Assembly (NCBI GenBank): GCA_016861185.1
Contig: BOKW01000002.1
Span: forward strand, 434,001 to 498,000
Direction of reading: 5' to 3'
DNA: 64,000 nt
DNA from: Betaproteobacteria bacterium
GTDB taxonomy: Bacteria; Pseudomonadota; Gammaproteobacteria; Burkholderiales; Burkholderiaceae_F
Of this stretch, positions 50,608 through 60,532 are shown in pieces (position 1 is the stretch's first letter; the number at the start of each line of letters is the position of its first letter). The translations under genes were made by a program, and so were the position numbers. The notes beneath the pieces are model-generated. The model saw only the letters and a program-made list of their open reading frames with translations. It was not told the origin of the DNA and made no database searches.

Positions 50608-52401
50608 TTGCGTGCTGTCCTCGTCAGCCTGATCCTGTTCGTCGCCGCGACGGCCGCGGCGCAGGAACGCCTGCTCGCGCGCTTCGACGCGCCGGGTGCA
50701 CCGGCCGAAGTCAACGAGGCGCTCGTCAAGCTGCTCGAAGCGCGCCAGCGGATCGTCACGCTCGAAGCCGATCTGGACGCTGCCGACGAGGAGCGCCGGC
50801 TGCGCCGGCTGCGCGAAGACGCGCTGGCCACGCTCGCGACCGAGGGCTACTTTGCGCCGAGCGTCCGCGTCGAGGCCGATCGCGACGAAAGCGCCCGCTA
50901 CGTGCTGCGGATCGAGCTCGGCCCGCGCGCGCGCGTCGGCAAGCTCGATCTCGTGCTGCGCGGCGCGATCGAAGCGCAGCCGCAGCGCATCGCCGAGCTG
51001 CGCGCCGCCTGGGAATTGCCGGTCGGCGCACCGTTTCGCGACAGCGTCTGGTCGACCGCAAAGTCGCGGCTGCTCGCCCGCGTGCAGGAAAAGGACTTCG
51101 CCGCCGCGCGGCTGGTCGATTCGCTCGCCGAGGTCGACGCGGACAAGCACACCGTTTCGCTGCATGTCGAGATCGACAGCGGACCGCAGTTCACGGTCGG
51201 CGAGCTGCAGGTCGAGGGGCTGAAGCGCTACGACCGCGATCTGGTCGAGCGCTTCAACCCGACCCGGCCGGGCGACCGCTACGACGTGCTGCAGCTTCTC
51301 GAATTCCAGCGCCGCATGCAGAGTTCGCCGTACTTCTCGTCGGTCGGCGTCGTCGTCGAGCCGGACCGGCAGCGCGCCGAGCATGCGCCGATCGTCGTCA
51401 AGGTGACCGAGGCGCAGACCAAGCGCGTGAGCTTCGGGCTCGGCTACTCGACCAACACGGGGCCGCGCGCCGAAGCGCTGTATCGGCAGGCGCTGATCTT
51501 CGGTTATCCATACACGCTGCAGACCGGCATCGGCGTCGACCGAACGCGCGCGATCGTCTACAGCGACCTGCTGCTGCCGCCCAAACCCAACGGCGCGCTC
51601 GATTCGCTCGGCGTGCTGTTCGAACGCACCGACATCGAAAACGTGATCACGCACCGCTGGGGGGCCGGTGCAGCGCGCGCGCAGCTTCGCGAGGCGAAGG
51701 ACGCGACGATCGAAACGCGACTGGCGCTGAACCTGCAGCGCGAACTGCGGCGCAACGCGTTGACGCCCGAGGTGCCGGGGGTCACCAGCGACACGGCCTT
51801 CGGGACCTACACCTGGACGCGGCGCGCGGTCGACGAAATCACCGACCCGCGGCGCGGCGACATCCTGTCCGGGACCGCGGGGGCGGGCATCAGCCGCGAC
51901 ATCCTGCGCAGCCTGACCAACAACGTCTTCACCTACACGCACGCGCGCTACGTGCGCTACCAGCCGCTGCCTTTCGCCGATCCGAAGCGCAACGTGCTGA
52001 TCGCACGCATCGAGCTCGGCCGCACTTTCGCGGATAACGCCGACATCGTGCCGAAGGACCTGCTGTTCACGGCCGGCGGTGTGGGCAGCGTACGCGGCTA
52101 CGCGTACCAGGCGCTCGGTCCGCGCGCGGGAACGGCGCGGCCGGGCGGGACGATGCTCGCGGTCGGCTCGCTCGAAGCGGTGCGCTGGTTCGGCGCCGAG
52201 TGGGGCGGCGCCGTCTTCATCGACGTCGGCGACGCGGCGGACGATTGGGACGACATGTCCTTCGGGCGCGGCGCCGGTTTCGGCGTGCGCTGGAAAACGC
52301 TCGCCGGCCCCTTGGCGCTCGACGTGGCCTACGGCGAGCGGCGGCCGGACGGCAGCGGCGGGCGCTGGCGTCTGCACTTCGCGGTCGCGATCGCGTTCTG
52401 A
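50608..52401 (+). CDS. tamA: Outer-membrane translocation and assembly protein TamA (Omp85 family)
   Basis: 597 residues from a TTG at 50608, the only start available: an in-frame TAG lies at 50575-50577 and the signal peptide (MRAVLVSLILFVAATAAAQ) begins at the TTG. POTRA domains fill the N-terminal half (FTVGELQVEGLKRYDRDLV), followed by a 16-strand barrel with the Omp85 motif VRGYAYQ near residue 495 and a C-terminal Phe. TamA works with TamB in placing proteins or lipids in the outer membrane. It shares a divergent interval with clpB. Confidence 0.9.
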   Translation: MRAVLVSLILFVAATAAAQERLLARFDAPGAPAEVNEALVKLLEARQRIVTLEADLDAADEERRLRRLREDALATLATEGYFAPSVRVEADRDESARYVLRIELGPRARVGKLDLVLRGAIEAQPQRIAELRAAWELPVGAPFRDSVWSTAKSRLLARVQEKDFAAARLVDSLAEVDADKHTVSLHVEIDSGPQFTVGELQVEGLKRYDRDLVERFNPTRPGDRYDVLQLLEFQRRMQSSPYFSSVGVVVEPDRQRAEHAPIVVKVTEAQTKRVSFGLGYSTNTGPRAEALYRQALIFGYPYTLQTGIGVDRTRAIVYSDLLLPPKPNGALDSLGVLFERTDIENVITHRWGAGAARAQLREAKDATIETRLALNLQRELRRNALTPEVPGVTSDTAFGTYTWTRRAVDEITDPRRGDILSGTAGAGISRDILRSLTNNVFTYTHARYVRYQPLPFADPKRNVLIARIELGRTFADNADIVPKDLLFTAGGVGSVRGYAYQALGPRAGTARPGGTMLAVGSLEAVRWFGAEWGGAVFIDVGDAADDWDDMSFGRGAGFGVRWKTLAGPLALDVAYGERRPDGSGGRWRLHFAVAIAF

Positions 52402-52450
52402 GGCAGGATCTTCGGATTGCGTTGCCTCGGATTGCGGATTGCGCTATTCA

Positions 52451-52492
52451 CGGATCACAGATGACGGAGCGCGGATCACGGATGAGGGAGCG
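52451..52492 (+). repeat. Two imperfect 21-bp direct repeats before tamB
   Basis: Units 52451-52471 and 52472-52492 (CGGATCACRGATGASGGAGCG) differ at 2 positions, and a third partial unit (CGGATGACGGATTCG) runs through the tamB start. CGGATTGCG copies precede them (52412-52444). The whole tamA-tamB spacer appears to be built from such units, as if by slippage. Confidence 0.8.
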
Positions 52493-52495
52493 CGG

Positions 52496-55400
52496 ATGAC
52501 GGATTCGCCCCACGCGCCCGCCGTCCGCCGCCGCTGGCCCTGGATCGTGCTCGGACTCGCAGTGCTGCTGGCCGCGCTGCTCGCCGCCGGCACGGCCTGG
52601 CTGGTCCGCACCGCGGGCGGCGTCGCGCTCGTCGTGCGCACGATCGATGCGCTGCTGCCGGAGCGGATCACCGCGACCGGAGTCCGCGGGGCTCTCGCCA
52701 CCGCCGTCGAGATCGACGAGTTGCGCATCGAAGTCGGGCGCACCGTCGTCGTGCTCACCAGCGTGCGCGGATCGATCGACTCCTTCGCGCCGCTGTCGCG
52801 GCAGCTCGCGCTCGCCGAGGTGTACGCCGAGCGGGTCGCGGTGCGCCTGCCGCCGGTCCCGACTCCGGGACCCGCGCAGGTTCCGGCGCGCATCGCCGCG
52901 CCGTTGACGTTCGATGCGCACGCGCTGCGCATCGGCGAATTCGCGATCGAGCGCGAGCGGCCGATCTTCAGGATGAACGCGATCGACGCCGCACTCGCCT
53001 TCGGCCCGCGCGGCACCGAGGTCCGCCGCTTCGCCGCCGATATGGCGGGCAACCGGCTGACCCTTGTCGGCACGCTCGGACCGACGCGGCCTTTCCCGAT
53101 CGACGCCGGCGGCACGCTGGTTTCACGTCTGGTCGTCGGCGGCGGCGCCGAACCGGCCACGCTCGACGCGCCGGTGCAGGCGACCTGGCGCGCGCTGGAA
53201 TCGCTCGAGCAGCTCGAGCTGAACGCGGGCGTCACCGGCGGTCCCGGTTACGCCGCGCGCGGCGCGCTGCGGTTGCGGGTCGCGCCGTTCGCGCCGGAAG
53301 CGCTGCAGTCGCTCGACGCCGACGTCGCAGGCATCGACCCTGCCGCGTGGCTCGCGGGCGCGCCGCACGCCGAGCTGGAGCTTCGGGCGCAGCTTCAGCC
53401 CGTTTCGGCGGACACGTTCACGTTGTCGGGCCCGATCCAGGTCTTCAACCGCCGCCCCGGTCCGCTGGACGGCGGCCGCATCCCGCTGCGCGAACTGCGC
53501 GGCCGGCTCACCGCGCACGCGGGCGCGCTCGCGCTGGACGACGCGCGCGCGCTGCTCCCGCGCGGCGCGGCCTCGGGGCGCTTTGCGCTCGACTGGCAGC
53601 AGCGGACCGCGCCGCGCTGGGACGTCGATGCGCGGCTCGACGGCGTCGATCCGGCGACGATCCACACGCGCGCGCAGCCGATGAGCGTGGACGGCCGGGT
53701 CGCCGCGCAGTCAGGCGCCGACAGTACGCGCGTGCAGGCGCAACTGCGCGCGCGCGCCGCGCCCGGTCGCCCGCCTTTCAGCCTCGACGCGGAGTTGCGC
53801 ATCGACGCCGATCGCATCGCGCTCGAACAGGGGCGGCTGCGGCTCGACGGCGGCTACGCGCAACTGACCGGCGAGCTGTCGCAGCGCAACGCGCGCGCGT
53901 TCTCCGTCAGCGGCACGCTGCGCGATCTGAACCCGGGCTTGCTCGTCAAGGGTGCCGATGCGCGCCTGAACGGGGAATTGCGCGCCGAAGGCGTGCTGCG
54001 GCCGGCGCCGCGCGCAACGCTGCGCGCTTCGCTCGCCGACAGCGCGCTGCTCGGCAGACCGCTGCGCGGCCGCATCGATGCGCGCTGGTTTGGCCAGGAC
54101 GAGGTGGAGATCGACGCTGACCTCGCCGTGCGTTCTGCCGCGCTCGCCGTGCGTGGCGGGCTCGGCACGAGCGAAGGCGGCACCGTGCGCAACCTCGAGG
54201 TCGCGCTGAACGCACCAGCGGTCGAAGAGCTCGGGCTGCCGCTGCGCGGTGCGGTCGAGGCGCGCGCGACACTGTCCGGCGCCTGGCGCGCGCCGGCGAT
54301 CGACGCGAGCCTCGAAGCGAGCCGGATCGTCTACGCAGGGCAGCGGATCGGCAGGCTGGGCGCGCAGCTTCGCTACGGCGGCGGCGCCGACGGGGCGCTC
54401 GAGGCCACGCTCGGGCTGCGCGAGCACCGCCACCCGCGCGGCGACGCCCTCTCGGTCGCCGAAGCGCAACTGCAGGCCGCCGGCACGCTGCGCGAACATC
54501 GGCTCACGCTCGCGGCGCGCACCGCGGACGGTGCTCCGCTCGCCGCCGCGCTCGTCGGCGGCTGGCGCGCCGACGCCCCGGATTCAATCCGCGGCGGCGC
54601 GTGGCGCGGACGCGTCGAAAGCGCGAGCGCAGGCGGCGCTCTCGACACCACGCTCGCGGCGCCGGCGGAGCTCGCGGTCGGCGCGGACGGCGGACGCATC
54701 GGCCCGGCGCAGCTTCGCGTCCACGGCGCGCGCGTGACCGACGCGCGGCTGCAGTGGCGCAGCGAAGGCCGCGACCGGGCGATCGAATCGAGCGGCGCGT
54801 TCGCGGATCTCGTGCTGGCCGCCACGGCAGGCGCGGGCGAAGTGCCGCTTGCGCTGCGCGGCGAATGGAGCCTGCGTGCCGCGCAGGCGCTGGACGCGCG
54901 CGTGCTCATCGAACGCACCGTCGGCGACGTGCACACCGGCTCGGCGACGCGCCGCGCGAGGATGGGGTTGACCGAGATGCGCGTCGAGGCGCTGGTGCGC
55001 GCCAATCGCCTGGACGTGCGGGCGGTCGCGCGCGGCTCCGAAGTCGGCGCGGTGACCGCCTCGCTACGCGCCGAGATCGAGAGCGACGACGGTGGCTGGC
55101 GGCTCGCGCAACAGGGGGCGTGGAGCGGCGAGCTGGAGGCGAGCGTTCCTTCGCTCGCGTGGATCAACCCTTTCCTGTCGGCGAATCTGCGCGAAAGCAT
55201 CCGTGTCGGCGGCTCGGCGCAGGCAAGCCTGCAACTCGCCGGAACGCCGGCGGCACCGCGCGCAAGCGGGTTCATCAACGCCGACGGGTTGCGGGTCGCG
55301 TGGATCGAACAGGGCGTGCGGCTCGAAAACGGCACCGTGCGCGCGCGGCTCGCCGCCGGCGAGCGCGGCACCACCGAGGTGGTGTTCGACTCGGTGAGCT

Positions 55401-56527
55401 TCAGCGGCCCGCCGCGCTTCGTGCCCGACGATCGGCGCGTCCGCCAGGCGCTCGGCGCGCAGGCGAGCGGACGGCTCGACGCGAGCGGGCGCGTAAAGCT
55501 GCCCGAGCTGGAAGGCGTGGTCCAGGTGCAGTTCGTGCAGTTTCCGCTCGTACAGCGGCGCGACCGCTGGGCGGTCGGCACCGGCGGCGCGAACATGGTG
55601 TTCTCGCCGAAGCGCGTGCGGCTCGACGGCGCGCTCGTCGCCGACGCCGGTTACATCGACATCGCGCGCCCGACGGTGCCTTCCCTGTCGGACGACGTGA
55701 TCGTCGTACGCGCTACCGACGCGCCCGAGGCGCGCCGCCAGGCGGCCGAACCGCGCGTGGCGTTCGACTTCGATTTCGGCATCGACCTGGGCCCGGCGTT
55801 CGTCCTGCGCGGCAGCGGCGTGGACACGCGGCTCGCGGGCGCGCTGCGCGTGCGGCACGAAGGGCGCGGCGTGATCCGCGCCACCGGGACGGTCGAAGCG
55901 CGCGACGGCACCTACGAAGGCTACGGACAGAAGCTCGTCATCGAACGCGGCCGGATCAATTTCCAGGGTCCGATCGACAACCCGGGGCTCGACATCCTGG
56001 CGCTGCGCAAGGGATTGCCGGTCGAAGTCGGCGTCACGATCACGCGCACCGCCGCCAGTCCGCTGGTGCGGCTGTATTCGGATCCGCCGCAAGCCGACTT
56101 CGAGACGCTGTCCTGGCTGGTGCTCGGGCGTCCTGCGGAAGCCTCGCGCGGCGACAACGTCGCGCTGGCGCGCGCCGCGGTCGGGCTGCTGGGCGGCAGC
56201 GGCGAAGGCGTGCCGACGCAGCTGGCGCGCCGGCTCGGCATCGACGAGTTCAGCATCCGCACCGCGGACGTCGTCGGCAGCGGATCGCTGCTGCCGCGCC
56301 AGTCGGTCGCTGGGCGCGTGCGCGGCGACTCGACCACGCTCGGCGGCGAGATCGTTTCGATCGGCAAGCGCCTTTCGGACGAACTGACGCTCAGCTACGA
56401 GCAGGCGACGACCGGAACCAGCAACGTCGTACAGCTGAGCTACCGGCTGACGCAGCGCCTGTCTGTGATCGCGCGCGCGGGAACCGAAAACGCGCTCGAT
56501 CTCGTGTACAGCTTCGCGTTCGATTGA
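52496..56527 (+). CDS. tamB: Inner-membrane TamB / DUF490 family protein
   Basis: 1343 residues from the ATG at 52496 (AGGGAG 5 bases upstream; an in-frame ATG at 52481 is an alternative). One N-terminal membrane anchor (about 15-37) follows Arg residues; the long periplasmic part is a repetitive beta structure bridging to TamA; the C-terminal DUF490 domain is seen in GVIRATGTVEARDGTYEGYG-like segments and LDILALRKGLPVEVGV, ending in LSVIARAGTENALDLVYSF. Tam complexes move proteins or phospholipids to the outer membrane. Confidence 0.93.
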   Translation: MTDSPHAPAVRRRWPWIVLGLAVLLAALLAAGTAWLVRTAGGVALVVRTIDALLPERITATGVRGALATAVEIDELRIEVGRTVVVLTSVRGSIDSFAPLSRQLALAEVYAERVAVRLPPVPTPGPAQVPARIAAPLTFDAHALRIGEFAIERERPIFRMNAIDAALAFGPRGTEVRRFAADMAGNRLTLVGTLGPTRPFPIDAGGTLVSRLVVGGGAEPATLDAPVQATWRALESLEQLELNAGVTGGPGYAARGALRLRVAPFAPEALQSLDADVAGIDPAAWLAGAPHAELELRAQLQPVSADTFTLSGPIQVFNRRPGPLDGGRIPLRELRGRLTAHAGALALDDARALLPRGAASGRFALDWQQRTAPRWDVDARLDGVDPATIHTRAQPMSVDGRVAAQSGADSTRVQAQLRARAAPGRPPFSLDAELRIDADRIALEQGRLRLDGGYAQLTGELSQRNARAFSVSGTLRDLNPGLLVKGADARLNGELRAEGVLRPAPRATLRASLADSALLGRPLRGRIDARWFGQDEVEIDADLAVRSAALAVRGGLGTSEGGTVRNLEVALNAPAVEELGLPLRGAVEARATLSGAWRAPAIDASLEASRIVYAGQRIGRLGAQLRYGGGADGALEATLGLREHRHPRGDALSVAEAQLQAAGTLREHRLTLAARTADGAPLAAALVGGWRADAPDSIRGGAWRGRVESASAGGALDTTLAAPAELAVGADGGRIGPAQLRVHGARVTDARLQWRSEGRDRAIESSGAFADLVLAATAGAGEVPLALRGEWSLRAAQALDARVLIERTVGDVHTGSATRRARMGLTEMRVEALVRANRLDVRAVARGSEVGAVTASLRAEIESDDGGWRLAQQGAWSGELEASVPSLAWINPFLSANLRESIRVGGSAQASLQLAGTPAAPRASGFINADGLRVAWIEQGVRLENGTVRARLAAGERGTTEVVFDSVSFSGPPRFVPDDRRVRQALGAQASGRLDASGRVKLPELEGVVQVQFVQFPLVQRRDRWAVGTGGANMVFSPKRVRLDGALVADAGYIDIARPTVPSLSDDVIVVRATDAPEARRQAAEPRVAFDFDFGIDLGPAFVLRGSGVDTRLAGALRVRHEGRGVIRATGTVEARDGTYEGYGQKLVIERGRINFQGPIDNPGLDILALRKGLPVEVGVTITRTAASPLVRLYSDPPQADFETLSWLVLGRPAEASRGDNVALARAAVGLLGGSGEGVPTQLARRLGIDEFSIRTADVVGSGSLLPRQSVAGRVRGDSTTLGGEIVSIGKRLSDELTLSYEQATTGTSNVVQLSYRLTQRLSVIARAGTENALDLVYSFAFD

Positions 56528-56631
56528 CCGCCGATTTCACGGACCAAGCGGATTCGCCACGCCGGGGGGGCGACGCGTCCGCCGCTCCTTCCAGTCCGCA
56601 GCAATCGGTCCGTATCCGTGGCCGAGCGATC

Positions 56632-57816
56632 TCACGCCCGGTCGCTGCCGGGCACGACGGCCACCGGCACGGTCGCGTGTTCCAGCGTCTCCTGCGTCAC
56701 CGAGCCGAGCAGCGCGCCGGTGTGCGTGCCGAGTCCGCGCGTGCCCATCGCGATCTGATCGGCGTTGCGCTCGGCGGCGAACTCGGCGATCACGCGCCCC
56801 GGCGAGCCGACGAACTGGTGCACGCCGTAGCCCACGCCCGCGGCCTCGAGCAGCGCGCGCGCGGGCGCCAGTGCCCGGTCGCTGTTCTCGCGGTGATAGT
56901 CGGCCAGCGCGTCGCGCGCGACGAAGCTCGCCACGTCGCCCGAAACGCCGCGCTGCACGTTGACGAGGTCGACCTGCAGCGCCACGTCCGGCGCCAGCCG
57001 CGACCGCAGGTCCAGCACGTGGCGCACGGCGGCAAGCGACCCTGCGGAACCGTCGGCCGCGAGCACCACGTGCAGCTTCTTGCCCGGCGCGGCGGGCGCG
57101 GGCGCCTCGGCCAGCGCGCGCGCGGGCAGCAGCGCGCGCGCCCGCTCGGCGCGCGCTGCGATCGCCTTGCCGATCACCACGACCAGCAGCGCGCCGCCGA
57201 TCGCGGCGGCCACCGGCAGCCAGCGCGGCGCCCCTTCGAGATAAGGCTTCAGCGCGACGTCGGTCACGAACATGTCGCCGGCGATCCAGCCGAGCAGCGC
57301 GGCGCCCAAGGTGATGACGATCGGAAAACGATCCATCAGCTTCAGCACGAACTGGCTGCCCCACACCACGATCGGGATGCTGACCAGGATGCCGAACACC
57401 ACCAGCCCGATGCTGCCCTTGGCCGCACCGGCCACCGCGATCACGTTGTCCAGACTCATCACCGCGTCGGCGACGATGATCGTCTTGATCGCACCGGCGA
57501 GCGTGGTCGCGCCCTCGACTTCGCCGTGGCCTTCGCCTTCCTCGGGCAGCAGCAGCTTCACGCCGATCCACAGCAGCAGCAGCGCGCCGACCACTTTCAG
57601 GAACGGGATCGCCAGCAGCTGCAGCGCGAAGAAGATCAGCACGACGCGCAACCCGATCGCGCCGACCACGCCCCAGAAGATGCCTTGCTTGCGCTGCGCC
57701 TCGGGCAGCTTGCGGCACGCCAGCGCGATGACCACGGCGTTGTCGCCGCCGAGCATGATGTCGATCGCGATGATCTGCAGCACCGCGATCCAGAACTGCG
57801 GGCTTCCGATGTCCAT
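56632..57816 (-). CDS. TerC/YjbE-type membrane transporter fused to a UspA domain
   Basis: 394 residues in two parts. Residues 1-218 form a TerC-type membrane domain with about seven helices and the two acidic motifs GGDNAVVIAL (Asp25) and SLDNVIAV (Asp123), usual in Mn2+ exporters or metal-membrane proteins. Residues 246-394 form a cytosolic universal-stress domain with the ATP loop G358-x2-G361-x9-G371-S372. The fusion is in one frame with no internal start evident. It suggests ATP- or stress-sensing control of metal export. The 176 bases upstream were checked for a yybP-ykoY Mn riboswitch and none is recognised. Confidence 0.9.
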   Translation of the reverse strand: MDIGSPQFWIAVLQIIAIDIMLGGDNAVVIALACRKLPEAQRKQGIFWGVVGAIGLRVVLIFFALQLLAIPFLKVVGALLLLWIGVKLLLPEEGEGHGEVEGATTLAGAIKTIIVADAVMSLDNVIAVAGAAKGSIGLVVFGILVSIPIVVWGSQFVLKLMDRFPIVITLGAALLGWIAGDMFVTDVALKPYLEGAPRWLPVAAAIGGALLVVVIGKAIAARAERARALLPARALAEAPAPAAPGKKLHVVLAADGSAGSLAAVRHVLDLRSRLAPDVALQVDLVNVQRGVSGDVASFVARDALADYHRENSDRALAPARALLEAAGVGYGVHQFVGSPGRVIAEFAAERNADQIAMGTRGLGTHTGALLGSVTQETLEHATVPVAVVPGSDRA

Positions 57817-57992
57817 GTTGTTCTTCTACCTTTATGACCGCAGCGTGATCATCCGGCCGCTTGTGCGGCGAGCGCAAGTCCGTGCAAGTACCGCCGTCCG
57901 GCGGGCGCGCTGGAAAGCGCCCGGGCCGCCGCCGCCGCGGCACCGACCCCGAAGTCGCCTATTGTCCAGGCCTTCGCGTTCGATCGAACGTG

Positions 57993-59906
57993 CTACGCGG
58001 CACCGCGCTGGACCGCGAGTCGCAGCGGCGCCTGCTGGTCGCGCGTGCGCACGCAGTTGCGGCCGGCGGCCTTGGCCGCGTACAGCGCCTCGTCGGCGCG
58101 CTTCAACGCAGCGCTGACGGTATCCACACCCGGTTGCGCGACGGTGACCCCGACGCTGATCGTCAGCGTCCGATGCTTGAACCAGCGGCGCGCGTCGATC
58201 CCGGCAACCGCCTCGCGGATGCGTTCCCCGGCGTGGCGCGCCGCTTCGAGATCGCTGCTGGGCAACACGACCAGGAACTCTTCGCCGCCGAGCCGGCCGA
58301 GGAGCACCGGTTCGCGCACGGCGCCCTTCAGCGCAACCGCGACCGCTTTCAGCACTTCGTCGCCGATCAGATGGCCGTACGCGTCGTTGATCGGCTTGAA
58401 GTGATCCAGATCGGCGATCAGCAGCGCGCACGGCGGCGCGCCGGATTTTTCGATCATTCCGGCGAGTTGCGTCAGCAGATGCCGCCGGTTCGACAAGCCG
58501 GTCAGCTCGTCGGTCATCGCCAGCGCGCGCATCTGCCGGCTCGTGCGCCGGTGCCGCAGCGCGAGGATCGCGAGCAGGCTCGCGAGCAGCGCGGCGAGCG
58601 CGATGACGACCGCCTGCAGGCGCCCGGCACGCCGCTGCTGCTCCAGGGCGGCTTCGGTCGCCGCCTTCTCGCGCAGCAGCAGCGCGTTTTCCTTGTCCTT
58701 CGCGGCCGTGTCGAACTCGACCTTCAACGAAGCGACGCGCTGGTCGATCTGGCGCGCGTGCAGGCGGTCGGCGCCCTCCTTCAGTCTGCGCTGGTGGTCG
58801 TACGCGGCGCGCCAGTCGCCCATTTCGGCGTACGTATCGGCGAGCGCCGCGTGCGTAGCCGACAGTTCGGCGAGCGAGTCGGCCCCGCGGAACACCGCCA
58901 GCGCGTTGTTCAGCGCGGCCACGCTTTCCCCGTAGCGCTTCAGCAGCCGCAGCGCGATGCCCCGCTGCAGTTCGATCTGCGCGCGCAGGCGCGCGTCCGG
59001 CAGGCGCGCGTGCAGGCGCTGCGCCTCTTCGAGCCGCTGCAGCGCGAGCCGCGCGTTGCCCTGCGCGTTGTCCACGCTCGCCAGGCCGCGCAACGCGTAG
59101 GCCTCGCCGCGCGCGTAGCCGAGCCTGCGGCTCATCTCGAGCGCGGTCGCGAAGTCGTTGCGCGCGCCGTCCCACTGCCGCAGGTTTTCGCGCGTGCGGC
59201 CGATGTTGTAGAGCGTGACGATCGCCTCCCGCTGCGTGCCCGCGGCAAGCTGGGCCTTCAGCGTCTGCTCGTAGTAGTGCTGGGCCTGCGCGTAGTCGCC
59301 CATCCGGTTGTAGACGGTGGCGATGCCGTTGACGGCGGTGCGCGCATGCTCGGGCAGGGCGAGCTTCTCGTACAGCGCCATCGCGCGGCGCAGATCGATC
59401 AGCCCCAACGCGTAGTCGCCGAGCACGCCACGCAGCCAGCCGCGCAGATAGGCGGCGTTGGCCAGCATCTCTTCGTCGCCTTCGGCTTCGGCGACCGACA
59501 CCGCGCGCTCGTAGGTGGCGAGTGCCTTGGCGTTTTCGCCGAGCGCTTCCTGGATCTCTCCTTCGCAGGAGAGCATGCCGGCGCGCAGGCTGCCGCGTTT
59601 GGCGCGCGGCAGCAGCGCGCTCGCGCGCGCCAGCAGCGCCTGAGCGGTCGTGTGCTCGCGTTCCGCGTAGTGCTCGCACAGCACCAGCAGCGCGCGCAAC
59701 TCGAGATCGGCGTCCGGCTCGGCGCGGGCGCGTTCGAGCGCCTGTTCGGCGAGGCGGCGGCCGTCTTCGGGATTGACTCGGCTCGCCGCGATCGCCCGCG
59801 TGATCAGCGCCTGCGCCGGGTGCGGCGCCTGCGCGGCGGCGCCGAAGGCAAGCAGCATGCAGCCGCAGGCGACGGCGCAGCGGAAAGGACGCGAAGACCG
59901 GATCAT
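57993..59906 (-). CDS. TPR-sensor diguanylate cyclase (GGDEF domain)
   Basis: 637 residues. Signal peptide (about 1-26), a periplasmic TPR array (about 35-380), a short coiled coil, one membrane helix (about 431-450), then a cytosolic GGDEF domain with the active-site GGEEF at 540-544. It makes cyclic di-GMP. The RxxD inhibitory site expected 5 residues before GGEEF reads REPV, so feedback inhibition is probably lost. It resembles the TPR-GGDEF proteins whose ligand is unknown. Its start lies 100 bases after the CBS gene on the same strand. Confidence 0.9.
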   Translation of the reverse strand: MIRSSRPFRCAVACGCMLLAFGAAAQAPHPAQALITRAIAASRVNPEDGRRLAEQALERARAEPDADLELRALLVLCEHYAEREHTTAQALLARASALLPRAKRGSLRAGMLSCEGEIQEALGENAKALATYERAVSVAEAEGDEEMLANAAYLRGWLRGVLGDYALGLIDLRRAMALYEKLALPEHARTAVNGIATVYNRMGDYAQAQHYYEQTLKAQLAAGTQREAIVTLYNIGRTRENLRQWDGARNDFATALEMSRRLGYARGEAYALRGLASVDNAQGNARLALQRLEEAQRLHARLPDARLRAQIELQRGIALRLLKRYGESVAALNNALAVFRGADSLAELSATHAALADTYAEMGDWRAAYDHQRRLKEGADRLHARQIDQRVASLKVEFDTAAKDKENALLLREKAATEAALEQQRRAGRLQAVVIALAALLASLLAILALRHRRTSRQMRALAMTDELTGLSNRRHLLTQLAGMIEKSGAPPCALLIADLDHFKPINDAYGHLIGDEVLKAVAVALKGAVREPVLLGRLGGEEFLVVLPSSDLEAARHAGERIREAVAGIDARRWFKHRTLTISVGVTVAQPGVDTVSAALKRADEALYAAKAAGRNCVRTRDQQAPLRLAVQRGAA

Positions 59907-60006
59907 GGCGCGCCGATTCTGGCCGAACGGACGGTCGCCGGTCCTCTAAAGAGGCCGCTTGCGCAGCCGCTGCCGGCTCGATCGAAGGGCGGCCGGCGGC
60001 CCCGGT

Positions 60007-60447
60007 TCATCCGCGGTCGCCGACGATGTAGTGCTCGAGCTGCTCGATGATGAATTGCTGCTCGGAGATGATGTCCTTGACCAGGTCGCCGATCGAAATC
60101 AGTCCGATCAGCCTGCCGTGGTCGATCACCGGCAGATGGCGCAGGCGGTTTTCGGTCATCAGCGCCATGCACTCCTCGCTGGTCTGGTCGGGGCGGACGT
60201 ACATGACCGGGGAGGTCATCACTTCGCGAACGAGGGTCTCCTTCGACGAGCGCGCCATCAGCGCAACCTTGCGTGCGTAGTCGCGCTCGGTGAAGATGCC
60301 GACGACCTTGTCGCCGTCCATCACCAGCAGCCCGCCGATTTCCTTCTCGGCCATCAGCTTCAGCGCGTCGAACACCGTCGCGGTCGGCGCGATGGTGTAG
60401 ACGGCCGGGTCGCGCTTTGACTTCAGAATGCCGGCTACCGTCGTCAT
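60007..60447 (-). CDS. CBS-domain pair protein
   Basis: 146 residues made almost entirely of two CBS repeats (about 7-62 and 73-130), a Bateman module that binds adenine nucleotides. Second repeat: VMTSPVMYVRPDQTSEECMALMTENRLRHLP. GGAGG 7 bases before the ATG. The target is unknown; proteins of this size often regulate enzymes or transporters. Confidence 0.9.
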   Translation of the reverse strand: MTTVAGILKSKRDPAVYTIAPTATVFDALKLMAEKEIGGLLVMDGDKVVGIFTERDYARKVALMARSSKETLVREVMTSPVMYVRPDQTSEECMALMTENRLRHLPVIDHGRLIGLISIGDLVKDIISEQQFIIEQLEHYIVGDRG

Positions 60448-60532
60448 GCTTCACCTCCACCGGAAGGTGCAACAGGCGGCAGCATAAATTCGCCGCTGCG
60501 ACCGCGCCACCGGCCGGCGTGCCGCGCGTGCG

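Noticed and set aside
57817..57992. Possible yybP-ykoY Mn riboswitch before the TerC-Usp gene
   Set aside because: The conserved core bases of that riboswitch were not found; only generic GC hairpins are seen.
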